64,000 nucleotides of DNA, from contig JAHCLO010000002.1 in NCBI GenBank assembly GCA_026125285.1, forward strand, positions 147,115 to 211,114. The letters are read 5' to 3'. Position 1 is the first letter of the stretch. Each line of letters begins with the position of its first letter. The stretch is from Verrucomicrobiia bacterium. GTDB taxonomy: Bacteria > Verrucomicrobiota > Verrucomicrobiia > Limisphaerales > JADLHS01. Below the pieces are notes generated by a model, which did no database searches, was not told where the DNA came from, and worked only from the letters and a program-made list of their open reading frames with translations. The position numbers and the translations under genes were made by a program. Positions 8,776-17,447 of this stretch are shown in pieces.

Positions 8776-10695
8776 TCAGGGTTTCCAGATCATGTCCGCG
8801 ACCGTCCGGTTGGCGGGAATGAACGGCAGTACGTGTTCGGTGTAGGGCACGATCACGTCCAAGACGTAAGGTTCATCCGCGTCGAGCATCCGTTGGATGG
8901 CGGGGCGGAGGTCCTGCTTGTACATCACGCGCTCGCATTTCACGTTGAAGGAATTGCACACACGCACGTAATCGGGGTAAATCTGCGCGCGGTCGTCGGG
9001 GTTGCCGAGGTAGGTGTGACCGCGGTTGCCGGCGTAGAACTTATCCTCCCATTGCACCACCATGCCGAGGTGCTGGTTGTTGAGGATGATGGCCTTGGCG
9101 GCGATCTTCTCCACGTGCGCGGTGGCCAGTTCTTGAATGTTCATCAGGAACGATCCGTCGCCGTCAATGTCAATGACCTGCTTGTCCGGGTGGGCGACCT
9201 TGATGCCGAGCGCCGCCGGATAACCAAAGCCCATCGAACCCAGACCCGCGCTGGTGATGAACTGGCGGGGCCGCGTGTACTTGTACCATTGCCCGGCCCA
9301 CATTTGGTGCTGGCCCACACCCGTGGTGATATAGGCCTCGCCCTGGGTGAGTTCGTAAAGCGCCTCGACGACCATTTGTTGCAGGATGATCTGGTTTTCC
9401 TGGCCCGTGAGATGGTCTTTCATGTGGTCGCTGTGCGCGATTTCGGCGGTGATGCCGTAGCTGAACGGGGCTTTCTGCTTCCACTTTTCGATTTGCGCCA
9501 ACCAGGCGGTGTGCTTTTTGTTCAAAGGCCGGCGGGCCAGCATCGCGTTGAGCCGCGTGAGCGCGTCCTTGATGTCGCCCACGACGGGGAGTTGCACCCG
9601 CCGGTTCTTGTTCAACTCGGACGCGTCAATGTCCACATGAACGATCGTGCCGTGTTTGCAGAATTCCTCGAACTTGCCGGTCACGCGGTCGTCGAAGCGC
9701 ACGCCGAACGCGAGCAACAGGTCCGCGCCGTCCTTCACCTTCACCATGGGGTCGTTGAACGACTTGCGCGGTTCGTACTCGCCGTTGACTGCCCAATTGG
9801 CGTAGGCCGCGCCATGCATGCCCAGCCAGCGCAATGAGAGCGGGTGCGTTTCCGGAAAACCGCCCACGCCCATGAGGGTCGTGGTCACGGGAATCTGAGT
9901 GGCCTCGGCGAACTTTCGCAGTTCCTCGGCCGCGCCGCTGGTGATGATGCCGCCACCGCAGTAAAGCACCGGGCGCTCGGCCTTTTCGATGAGGCCCATG
10001 ATCTCATTGAGCGCCACTTCGTCGGCACGCAGATCGGGCTGATTGTAGCCGCGCAAGGACTTCTTGACTTGTTCGAGAGTGGGCCAGACGGGCTGGGTTT
10101 TGGCTTGTTGAATGTTCTTGGGCAGGTCAATCACCACCGGGCCGGGCCGGCCGGTTTGCGCAATGTAAAACGCCTCCTTCACGATGCGCGGAATGTCGTT
10201 CACATCCGTGACCAGGTAAGAATGTTTCACGATGGGCAGCGTCACGCCGATGATGTCGGTTTCCTGGAAGGCACCCCGCCCGATCATGTTTGTCGTCACC
10301 TGTCCGGTGATGGCGATGAGCGGGCAGGAATCCATGTAGGCATCGGCGATGGCGGTAACGAGATTCGTCGCACCGGGGCCGCTCGTGCCCATGCAAACTC
10401 CCGCCTTGCCGGTGGCCCGCGCGTAGCCCTCGGCCGCGAAACTGCCGCCTTGCTCGTGGCGCGGGAGAATGGTGCGAATCTTCGACTTGGTGAGCGACTG
10501 ATGGATTTCCATGCTCGCGCCACCGGGATAGGCAAAAATCACCTCCACGCCCTCGCGTTCGAGGGCTTCAACGAGGATGTCACGTCCAAACATGGCGGCG
10601 CCAACTTCGGCGCGCTTGACGGCGGATGTCCGGCGCCCGGAGGCGCCGTTGGCCGTGGAGGCAGGTTTCTTTCTTGTTTCGGTTGGCTTGCTCAT
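8776..10695 (-). CDS. ilvB: Acetolactate synthase large subunit
   Basis: The enzyme joins two pyruvates, or pyruvate and 2-oxobutyrate, in the first common step of valine, leucine and isoleucine synthesis, using thiamine diphosphate, FAD and Mg. The 639-residue protein from ATG 10695 has an extended basic N-terminus (about 35 residues), then [23 protein letters not shown] with the usual FAYPGG motif and the PRHEQGG catalytic glutamate. RGAFQETD follows, and the ThDP motif GDGSF to NN lies near residues 510-535. An upstream in-frame ATG at 10788 is possible, but that stretch belongs to the attenuator region. No regulatory subunit gene follows. Expression is probably controlled by the leader peptide and attenuator at 10824-10950. 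Confidence 0.93.
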   Translation of the reverse strand: MSKPTETRKKPASTANGASGRRTSAVKRAEVGAAMFGRDILVEALEREGVEVIFAYPGGASMEIHQSLTKSKIRTILPRHEQGGSFAAEGYARATGKAGVCMGTSGPGATNLVTAIADAYMDSCPLIAITGQVTTNMIGRGAFQETDIIGVTLPIVKHSYLVTDVNDIPRIVKEAFYIAQTGRPGPVVIDLPKNIQQAKTQPVWPTLEQVKKSLRGYNQPDLRADEVALNEIMGLIEKAERPVLYCGGGIITSGAAEELRKFAEATQIPVTTTLMGVGGFPETHPLSLRWLGMHGAAYANWAVNGEYEPRKSFNDPMVKVKDGADLLLAFGVRFDDRVTGKFEEFCKHGTIVHVDIDASELNKNRRVQLPVVGDIKDALTRLNAMLARRPLNKKHTAWLAQIEKWKQKAPFSYGITAEIAHSDHMKDHLTGQENQIILQQMVVEALYELTQGEAYITTGVGQHQMWAGQWYKYTRPRQFITSAGLGSMGFGYPAALGIKVAHPDKQVIDIDGDGSFLMNIQELATAHVEKIAAKAIILNNQHLGMVVQWEDKFYAGNRGHTYLGNPDDRAQIYPDYVRVCNSFNVKCERVMYKQDLRPAIQRMLDADEPYVLDVIVPYTEHVLPFIPANRTVADMIWKP

Positions 10696-10823
10696 AACGG
10701 GACGATTAAGCGTAAGCTGACGATCGGGACTCGGCGTGGTTGCCGCAACTTTGCGCCTGATCCTACTCTTCATCTTAATCTTGATCACTCTCTTTCTTCA
10801 TTGGTGGCCGGCGGGTGCGGGCC

Positions 10824-10862
10824 AAAAAAAGAACCCACGACCGTTGCCAGCCGTGGGTTCTT
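10824..10862 (-). terminator. Transcription attenuator upstream of ilvB
   Basis: On the minus strand an 11-bp perfect stem AAGAACCCACG/CGTGGGTTCTT with a 12-nt loop is followed by seven T residues. It lies 13 nt after the stop of a short peptide rich in Val, Leu and Ile and about 130 nt before ilvB. This is the layout of ribosome-mediated attenuation of branched-chain amino acid operons. Confidence 0.85.
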
Positions 10863-10875
10863 GTCTAAACTGGTT

Positions 10876-10950
10876 TTAACCTCGACAAGAGCCATCGGCA
10901 TCGCCGATTACGACGACGGCCAGAACTACTTGTCGGATGTTTCCAAACAT
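10876..10950 (-). CDS. ilvB leader peptide (attenuation)
   Basis: The 24-codon frame starts at ATG 10950 and carries the run VVLAVVVI, eight residues of which seven are branched-chain, then ends at TAA 10876. A second ATG at 10959 would add three residues. It lies directly upstream of a terminator hairpin and ilvB, like the leader peptides of enteric ilv operons. Stalling at these codons when charged Val, Leu or Ile tRNA is scarce should prevent the terminator and let ilvB be read. The predicted promoter puts the transcript start within a few bases of the ATG, so the peptide may be read from a leaderless message. Confidence 0.8.
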   Translation of the reverse strand: MFGNIRQVVLAVVVIGDADGSCRG

Positions 10951-10960
10951 TGCGGACATG

Positions 10961-10989
10961 AAATTATTGGCCGGCCAAACCGGGGTCAA
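10961..10989 (-). promoter_or_regulatory. ilvB promoter with palindromic spacer
   Basis: On the minus strand TTGACC (-35, 10989-10984) and TAATTT (-10, 10966-10961) are separated by exactly 17 nt. The spacer contains the perfect 12-bp palindrome TTGGCCGGCCAA, a possible operator. The element sits one base before the first leader ATG, which makes the second ATG (10950) the more likely start. Confidence 0.65.
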
Positions 10990-11178
10990 GTCTTGATTCA
11001 GTTTTGATTCAGTTCGTGCGTTCTGTTCTTCCAGAAGGAGGACACGCCTGCCTTCCTCCTGGCGACGACGCCAAACTCTGAATGGATCAAGTCCGCGGCG
11101 GATTATCCACTCTGTTGTGCCGCGCTCTCCAACAACCCCCACATCTTGATGCAACCAAGACGTGACGGCCCTTGAGGA

Positions 11179-11691
11179 GTGGGACATCCCCTGTTGGTAG
11201 GCTACGGGCTTCACCCGATTTCACCGCCATCCCAGGCACGGCATACTGAACCAAGTGTGAGACGCAAACCGCGCAAAACCAACCTTCCGAAAACAAAGAC
11301 GCCCATCCGGACATTGATCGTGGAAGATTCTCCCACTGCCAGCCGGGCGGTAGCAAACTTGCTTGAGTTGTTTCCCGCGGTTCAGCTCGTGGGCGTGGCG
11401 GGGAACGGGAATGAGGGGTGGCAGTTCACCGCGAAGTATCAGCCGGATCTTGTATTGATGGATATGGAATTGCCAGGTTTGGACGGACTCAAATTGACGG
11501 AACTGCTGCACAAACAATTTCCGGCGATGCGCCTCATTGTCACGTCTTCACATGAGGGTGGCGACTGGCAAACCGTGGTGGCGGCGCATGGGGGTGATGC
11601 TTTCGTTTCCAAAAGCCGGCTGCCGTCCGAATTGGCCGGGATTCTGGCCGGCCTCTTCCCGGAAACAACTGGGGAGGAGCCATGCCAATAG
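11179..11691 (+). CDS. Single-domain response regulator (receiver protein)
   Basis: Residues about 43-165 form a receiver domain: TLIVEDSP with the acidic pair, the phospho-acceptor aspartate in LVLMDMELPGLDG, the switch residue in LIVTSSH and the lysine in FVSKSRLP. No output domain follows, so it may act by protein contact or in a phosphorelay. The ATG at 11179 gives 170 residues. A GTG at 11257 would give a shorter protein starting close to the domain and is an alternative. The stop overlaps the start of the following histidine kinase by 10 nt, so the two are co-translated and most likely partners. Confidence 0.85.
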   Translation: MGHPLLVGYGLHPISPPSQARHTEPSVRRKPRKTNLPKTKTPIRTLIVEDSPTASRAVANLLELFPAVQLVGVAGNGNEGWQFTAKYQPDLVLMDMELPGLDGLKLTELLHKQFPAMRLIVTSSHEGGDWQTVVAAHGGDAFVSKSRLPSELAGILAGLFPETTGEEPCQ

Positions 11692-14600
11692 TGACCAGCA
11701 CCGAAGGCGGGGACTTCCCTGAACCGGTGCAAACGCCGGCCTCTCAGTCGCTGCGCATTCTTTTGCTGGAAGACTGTGCCCAAGACGCAGAGATCATTCA
11801 GCACGAACTCCACCAGGCGGGGTTCGCCTTTCTTTGTCAGCGAGTCGAAACCGAGGCGGATTTCCGCAGCGCGCTGGACACGAACCCGGACCTCGTCATT
11901 GCCGACTACCGGTTGCCGCAGTTCGACGGATTGCGCGCGTTGGAACTGATACAACGTCTCGGACGGGAGATTCCGTTTCTGTTGGTGTCCGGCAGTCTCA
12001 GCCAGGAAATCGTGGTGGAGGCCTTGCGACGCGGAGTGGCGGATTGCCTGAACAAGAACCGGCTGCACCACCTGGGCACGGCCGTAGCCCGCGTGCTGGC
12101 CGAGCGGCAACTACGCGAACAGAAGAGACTGCTTGATCATCAGCTCCACCTGCAGGATCAGGCGCTGCAGGCCTCGGCCAACGCCATCGTCATTACTGAC
12201 GTGGAGGGCGTCATTGAGTGGGTCAATCCCGCGTTCACCCGCCTGACGGGATACACCCGTGAGGAAGCCATTGGCCAGAATCCGCGTCTGCTCAAGTCCG
12301 GCAATCAGCCCCCCGAGCTCTACACAGAAATGTGGAAGATCATTTTGGCGGGCGAAGTATGGAAGGGCGAAGTGGTCAACCGCCGCAAGGATGGTGGCTT
12401 TTACATCGAGGAAATGACTATTACGCCCGTGCGGAATGGCGATGGGCAGATCCGACATTTCGTGGCGGTGAAGGAGGACGTCACCGCGCGTCGGGCGGCG
12501 GAGCAGGCCTTGCGCGAAAGCGAGGAACGCTACCGCTTGCTGGTGGAGCAGCAAAGTGAAGGTTTGGGGATACTGGATCTCGAAGACCACTTTCAATTCG
12601 CCAATCCGGCAGCAGAAACTATTTTTGGCGTGGGCCGGAGCGAGTTGGTGGGCCGGGGTCTGAGGGAATTTCTTGCGCCTGACCAGTTGGCTGAATTGCG
12701 CGCCCTGCCCCGGCTTCGGTCTGGTGGAGAGTCAAGCGCCTTCGAACTCGAGATCACTCAGCCAGGTGGCGAGCACCGGGTGCTCCTGGTTACCGTCAAG
12801 CCGCAATCAGATCACCAGGGAAAACCGACCTCCGCGTTCGTCATCTTCCGCGACGTCACCGAGCGCAAACACGCCCAGATGGTGGTGGCTCAGTCGGAAC
12901 TCCGTCTGCGCCACGTCTGGGAAAACGCGCTGGTGGGCATGCGACTGACCGATGCTTCGGGCCGGCTGGTGCTGGTGAATCCCGCCTACTGCCAGTTGGT
13001 GGGCAAGCCGCGGGAAGCCCTCGAGGGGCAGTGCTTCAGCTCCGTGTTCCAGCCCGCACAACGCGAAACCATCCTGCGCGATTATGTCCAGCGGTTTGCA
13101 CGCGGTGGCGATACCGAGTATCGCCCGGCCGAGGTGGTCTTCTGGAACGGCAAATGGGCTTCATTGGAAACCTCCGAGGCCTTTCTGCAAATTCCCGGTG
13201 AACCGGCCTTGTTGTTGACCGTCATCCGCGATGTTACCGAACGCGCCCGGGCGGAGCGGCGCTCCCAGGTTTTTGCCAAACTGGCAGAACAACTCAGCGC
13301 CGCGACCAGCGCGGAGGCCGCGGCGCAGGTGATTGTGGATGCTGCAGACGAATTGTTCGGCTGGGATGCCTGCTACCTGCATCTGTACGACGAGGCCAAC
13401 GACCGCCTGCTGCATGTGCTGCGCATGGACACCATAGAGGGTCACAAACGCCACACGGAGCGCCTGCCGTCAGACACAAAACCCGGAGGTTTATTCCGCC
13501 GGGTACTGCAAGAGGGGAAACTGCTGGTGCTGCGCGAACCCGGCGATCCCGAGCCACGCGATACCACCCGGTTTGGTGACACTCAGCGACTTTCCGCCTC
13601 GCTCATGCTGGTGCCAATCCGGGAAGCGCAAGAAGTCCTGGGCGTGCTGTCCATTCAGAGTTACCGGCCGAAAGCCTATGATGCCGCCTGCCTGGATACG
13701 CTGCAGGCGCTGGCGGATTTCTGCGCCGGGGCGCTGCAACGAATTCACGCTCAGGAGTTGCTCATTGGCGAGCGTCAGCGCGCAGAGGAGGCTTTGCGCA
13801 GTTCGGTCCAATTCGTGCGGGCCACGCTGGACGCGTTGTCAGCACACGTGTGCGTACTGGACGAGCGCGGGGTGGTGATTGCAGTGAACCGCGCCTGGCG
13901 CCAGTTTGCGCAAAACAATCCACCCGCGCCGGCGCATGCCTTCGAGGGCGCCAACTATCTGCGAATCTGCGACCGCGCGACGGGGGCATCGGCCGAAGGC
14001 GCGCGCGAATTTGCCGAGGGCATCCGGGCGGTGTTGCGCGGGGAGTGCGAGGAGTTCCAGGCGGAGTATGCCTGCCCCTCGCCGGCCGAACCGCGTTGGT
14101 TTCTGGGACGCGTGACACGCTTCCAGCGCGGCGAAGCGGTGCGGGTGGTGGTCGCCCACGAGAACATTACCGAGCGTAAACTGGCGGAGTTGTCCTTACA
14201 GCAGCGCGAAAAGCATTTCCGATCGCTCATTGAGAACGCGGTGGATCTGATCCTCGAGGTGGATGCCACCGGCCGGGTGCAATATGCCAGTCCATCGGCG
14301 TTTCGATTGCTGGGCTACCAGCCGTCGGCGTTGGTGGGCCGGAACGCGTTGGAGTTCATCCATCACGAGGACGTGCCGGTTGCCCGGGATTCACTGACCA
14401 AGGTGGTTCAAACCAGGAACCGGTCGCCATTCAACACTTTTCGCATCCGGCATGCGGACGGGTCCTGGCGGATTCTGGAAGCTACCGGACAGACGCACGC
14501 GGAGGACAATGAATTCCGGGTGATTGTCAACGCTCGGGATGTTACCGAGCGCCAACTGATGGAGGATACCTTGCGCGAAAGTGAGCAACGGTTCCGCGAA

Positions 14601-16103
14601 TTTGCCGAGAACATCGAGGCCGTCTTCTGGCAGGGTGAACCGGGCAGCACGCACCCCACCTACGTCAGTCCGGCGTACGAAAAAATATGGGGCCGTTCTC
14701 GTGAAGCACTGCGGACATCACCCGGCGAATGGTTGGAGGCCGTGCATCCCGAGGAGCGCGAACGGATCTCCAGAGCCATCCGCGAGCAACGATTCGCCCG
14801 GAACGAGGCCGAGGTTTGCCGCATTGTCCGTCCGGATGGTGGCGTTCGGTGGATTCGCGCCCGGGCTTTTGAAGTGCGCGACGCGCAGGGCCAGGTGCGG
14901 CGGGTGGTGGGCGTGGCGCAGGACATTACCGAACAGCGCGAGTTGGAGAACCAGCTTCGGCAGGCGCAGAAACTCGAATCCATCGGCCAGCTTACCGCCG
15001 GCGTGGCCCATGACTTCAACAACATTCTCGCCGTCGTGCAGGGCCACGCCGACCTCCTCTTGATGGACGCCCCGGCGGATTCCGCCAGCGCAGATTCCTT
15101 GCGACAGATCGCCCTCGCCGCCAAACGCGCTTCCAATCTTACCCGCCAGTTGTTGATGTTCAGCCGCAAACAAGCCATGCGCGCGGAGGCGGTGGCGCTG
15201 GATGGCGTGATCACGCAGATGGCCAAAATGCTCAAGCGCATCCTGGGCGAACACATCGCGCTGCATTTTGATTGTCAGGCACCCGAATTCCAGGTGGAGG
15301 CGGACGTGGGCATGATGGAGCAGACGATCATGAATCTTTCCGTGAACGCGCGCGACGCGATGCCGGGTGGGGGGCAGCTCAACATTGCCACCCGTCTGGT
15401 GGAGATTGATCAGGACTACTGGAAGCAGCATCCGGAATCGAGAGTTGGCAGGCACCTGTGCCTGAGCGTCACCGACACTGGCTCGGGGATTCCCCCGGAG
15501 GTCCTGCCCCGCGTTTTTGAACCCTTCTTTACCACCAAGGAAGTGGGCCGGGGCACCGGACTGGGGTTGGCGACGGTTTACGGCATCGTCAAACAACATC
15601 GCGGCTGGATCGAGGTGGATACGGCCGTAGGGCGCGGGACAACTTTCAAAATTTACTTGCCTATCATTGAGAGCAGCCGACGATCAAACGCAACCGCGCG
15701 CAGTCCTTGGCTCGCCAAGAGTGGCTCCGGGACCATTCTCCTGGTCGAGGACGAAACCGGACTGCGCTCCGTGGCCAGTGTCATCCTGCGGCGGGCCGGT
15801 TACACCGTGATCACGGCGGGTTCCGGACCGGAAGCCCTCACACTGGCCGCCGATAACCTGCCCCACATTGACCTCCTGCTTACCGATATGGTGATGCCCG
15901 ATGGCATGAGCGGACGCCAGTTGGCCGAGCAACTGGACAAGCGGCGGCCGGGTATGAAGGTTCTTTATACCAGCGGCTACAGTTCCGAATTGAACGATAC
16001 CAGTTTCCGGCTGCGCAAGGGCCTCCAGTTTCTGCCCAAGCCTTACGATGCCCAAGCCTTGTGCGCCGCAGTGGCCCACTGTCTGCACCCGGAGAAAGAC
16101 TGA
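11682..16103 (+). CDS. Large hybrid histidine kinase: REC, three PAS, GAF, three PAS, HisKA, HATPase, REC
   Basis: A soluble 1473-residue sensor kinase with no membrane segment. The domain order by residue is receiver 23-145 (Asp75), PAS domains starting near 156, 280 and 408, GAF about 526-690, PAS near 705, 843 and 968, HisKA 1095-1165 with His1110 in GVAHDFNNIL, ATPase 1200-1320 and a C-terminal receiver 1345-1465 (Asp1402). The ATPase shows the N box NARDAMPGGG, DTGSGIP and GRGTGLGLATV. The HDFNN form of the H box is typical of orphan or NtrB-like kinases. The start is set by a strong GGGGAGGAG site 4 nt upstream of ATG 11682. It probably phosphorylates the preceding receiver protein. The signal, likely cytoplasmic, is unknown. 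Confidence 0.92.
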   Translation: MPIVTSTEGGDFPEPVQTPASQSLRILLLEDCAQDAEIIQHELHQAGFAFLCQRVETEADFRSALDTNPDLVIADYRLPQFDGLRALELIQRLGREIPFLLVSGSLSQEIVVEALRRGVADCLNKNRLHHLGTAVARVLAERQLREQKRLLDHQLHLQDQALQASANAIVITDVEGVIEWVNPAFTRLTGYTREEAIGQNPRLLKSGNQPPELYTEMWKIILAGEVWKGEVVNRRKDGGFYIEEMTITPVRNGDGQIRHFVAVKEDVTARRAAEQALRESEERYRLLVEQQSEGLGILDLEDHFQFANPAAETIFGVGRSELVGRGLREFLAPDQLAELRALPRLRSGGESSAFELEITQPGGEHRVLLVTVKPQSDHQGKPTSAFVIFRDVTERKHAQMVVAQSELRLRHVWENALVGMRLTDASGRLVLVNPAYCQLVGKPREALEGQCFSSVFQPAQRETILRDYVQRFARGGDTEYRPAEVVFWNGKWASLETSEAFLQIPGEPALLLTVIRDVTERARAERRSQVFAKLAEQLSAATSAEAAAQVIVDAADELFGWDACYLHLYDEANDRLLHVLRMDTIEGHKRHTERLPSDTKPGGLFRRVLQEGKLLVLREPGDPEPRDTTRFGDTQRLSASLMLVPIREAQEVLGVLSIQSYRPKAYDAACLDTLQALADFCAGALQRIHAQELLIGERQRAEEALRSSVQFVRATLDALSAHVCVLDERGVVIAVNRAWRQFAQNNPPAPAHAFEGANYLRICDRATGASAEGAREFAEGIRAVLRGECEEFQAEYACPSPAEPRWFLGRVTRFQRGEAVRVVVAHENITERKLAELSLQQREKHFRSLIENAVDLILEVDATGRVQYASPSAFRLLGYQPSALVGRNALEFIHHEDVPVARDSLTKVVQTRNRSPFNTFRIRHADGSWRILEATGQTHAEDNEFRVIVNARDVTERQLMEDTLRESEQRFREFAENIEAVFWQGEPGSTHPTYVSPAYEKIWGRSREALRTSPGEWLEAVHPEERERISRAIREQRFARNEAEVCRIVRPDGGVRWIRARAFEVRDAQGQVRRVVGVAQDITEQRELENQLRQAQKLESIGQLTAGVAHDFNNILAVVQGHADLLLMDAPADSASADSLRQIALAAKRASNLTRQLLMFSRKQAMRAEAVALDGVITQMAKMLKRILGEHIALHFDCQAPEFQVEADVGMMEQTIMNLSVNARDAMPGGGQLNIATRLVEIDQDYWKQHPESRVGRHLCLSVTDTGSGIPPEVLPRVFEPFFTTKEVGRGTGLGLATVYGIVKQHRGWIEVDTAVGRGTTFKIYLPIIESSRRSNATARSPWLAKSGSGTILLVEDETGLRSVASVILRRAGYTVITAGSGPEALTLAADNLPHIDLLLTDMVMPDGMSGRQLAEQLDKRRPGMKVLYTSGYSSELNDTSFRLRKGLQFLPKPYDAQALCAAVAHCLHPEKD

Positions 16104-16342
16104 CATTGATATGTGGCCAGCATCCGCCTCCTCACGCTCGAATGTTCCGCTCCCGGCATCGCTGCAATTGCCTGTCCAACTGCCAGATTATCGGCGCTGG
16201 CCACGCCGACCGGATCGCGACCGAAAATGGCGACGGTTGGTTATCCGTTTTGAAAACCATGCCTGGTCAGTGCCAGTGACCGTGAAGCTACCTCCGTCCG
16301 CGCCGTACCAGCTTGCCAGTCGTTAACTATGGCCACCCAGGA
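16104..16342. other. Intergenic gap between convergent genes
   Basis: The hybrid kinase and the TPR gene converge here over 239 nt. No clear terminator hairpin with a T-run, RNA or repeat was recognised. Confidence 0.4.
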
Positions 16343-17167
16343 TCATTGCTGGCGCCTCAGAGTCTCATTCCCCTTGCCGCGCTCCTCCAGTCGGCTTCGT
16401 ATCCGTTGCCGACGCGCCTCCCAATCCCGCCAACTCGCCGTCCACGCCACGCCGGTGAAAACTGTCCGGGCCTCTGACCAGAGTTCGTCCAATGCTGATA
16501 TTTCCCGACTCGCGCGGGCGTACTCGCGCCATTGCAGGTACGCCTCCGCCAGATTCAGACGGTTCTCGGGGTAACCCGGCGACAGCTCGACTGCCCGCTC
16601 CAGATGTAACCGCGCCCGGTTGCGGTTGCCAATACTGCCAATGCTGGGAGCCTCAAGATACAGCAGACCCAGGTTGCGATCGGGGCCAGCATGATCCAAT
16701 CGCTCATCCAGCGTTCGGGCCATTTTGAACTCGCGTTCCATTTCATCCACAATCCGCAATGCTCCGAGCGTCTTGGTGCGCGCCAACTGGCCCAGATTCA
16801 TCCCAAGGTAATAATGGCCCGGAGCCGACTTGGGATCGCGGGCAATCAGTTGGCGACCAGCTTGGATGCCTTGCTCGGCGATGGCCGCCCGTTCGGTCTT
16901 GTTGGTGGCCAACTCGGCACGGTCGAAACTGGCCCGCGCGAAAGTCCAGGCGGCTGTCGCATTGGTGGGTTCAGTCAGATACCGCTGGCGCGCCGCAGTA
17001 TATTCGCGGCGAACGTGCTCCGCGAAATCCGCCGCTTCGGCGGTGCCGTCCCGCGCAGGTGCCGACGAATCAGCGACGGCGACCACAACCGCCAACAAGA
17101 TCATCCACCCCATGCAACCCGGCGGCAGCCGCCCCGTGCTGCACCTGCAATTAACTGTTGCCATCAT
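16343..17167 (-). CDS. Tetratricopeptide-repeat protein with N-terminal membrane anchor
   Basis: From ATG 17167 the protein has 274 residues. A hydrophobic segment (GWMILLAVVVAVADSS, about residues 19-35) can be a signal or anchor; a later ATG at 17113 starts right at this segment. The rest is helical with TPR-like units: AIAEQGIQAGRQLIARDPKSAPGHYYLGMNL split over two repeats, then RARLHLERAVELSPGYPENR and LNLAEAYLQWREYARAS. TPR proteins act as protein-protein scaffolds. It is divergent from the lipoprotein-hpnH genes and its start overlaps their predicted promoter. Confidence 0.7.
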   Translation of the reverse strand: MMATVNCRCSTGRLPPGCMGWMILLAVVVAVADSSAPARDGTAEAADFAEHVRREYTAARQRYLTEPTNATAAWTFARASFDRAELATNKTERAAIAEQGIQAGRQLIARDPKSAPGHYYLGMNLGQLARTKTLGALRIVDEMEREFKMARTLDERLDHAGPDRNLGLLYLEAPSIGSIGNRNRARLHLERAVELSPGYPENRLNLAEAYLQWREYARASREISALDELWSEARTVFTGVAWTASWRDWEARRQRIRSRLEERGKGNETLRRQQ

Positions 17168-17185
17168 GTCGAAGGGATTTATACT
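17158..17185 (+). promoter_or_regulatory. Promoter of the lipoprotein-hpnH operon
   Basis: TTGCCA (17158-17163) and TATACT (17180-17185) are 16 nt apart, upstream of the GTG start at 17195. The predicted transcript would begin only about 3 nt before that start codon, so the message may be nearly leaderless. The site overlaps the start of the divergent TPR gene. Confidence 0.5.
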
Positions 17186-17194
17186 GCGCGTTGA

Positions 17195-17443
17195 GTGACA
17201 TTTCATTGGAAATTTTGCCGTTTGTTTGCCTGCGCGGTGCTGTTGGTGGCTGGCGCGGGCTGCAGCGGCATTAACTCCAGGCACAGCGTTTCGCCGGCCT
17301 CGTTCTTCCTGCCCGGCTTGCTGAAAGCCGACCCGACACCGCCACCGGAACTCCAACCGACCGGCGGAGAGCCACTCTTGACTCCCGCGGCGCCCGCAAC
17401 GCCGCAAGCTGAAACCGCTGCCCAAGTCGCACTCGTCCGTTGA
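17195..17443 (+). CDS. Small lipoprotein upstream of hpnH
   Basis: This 82-residue protein starts with GTG at 17195. It has a lipoprotein signal peptide with lipobox LVAGAGC near residue 23, so it should be lipid-anchored. The mature part is rich in Pro and Ala and has no recognisable domain. It ends 4 nt before the hpnH start, so the two genes form an operon. It might assist hopanoid handling in the membrane, but that is only inference from position. Confidence 0.6.
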   Translation: MTFHWKFCRLFACAVLLVAGAGCSGINSRHSVSPASFFLPGLLKADPTPPPELQPTGGEPLLTPAAPATPQAETAAQVALVR

Positions 17444-17447
17444 GCCT

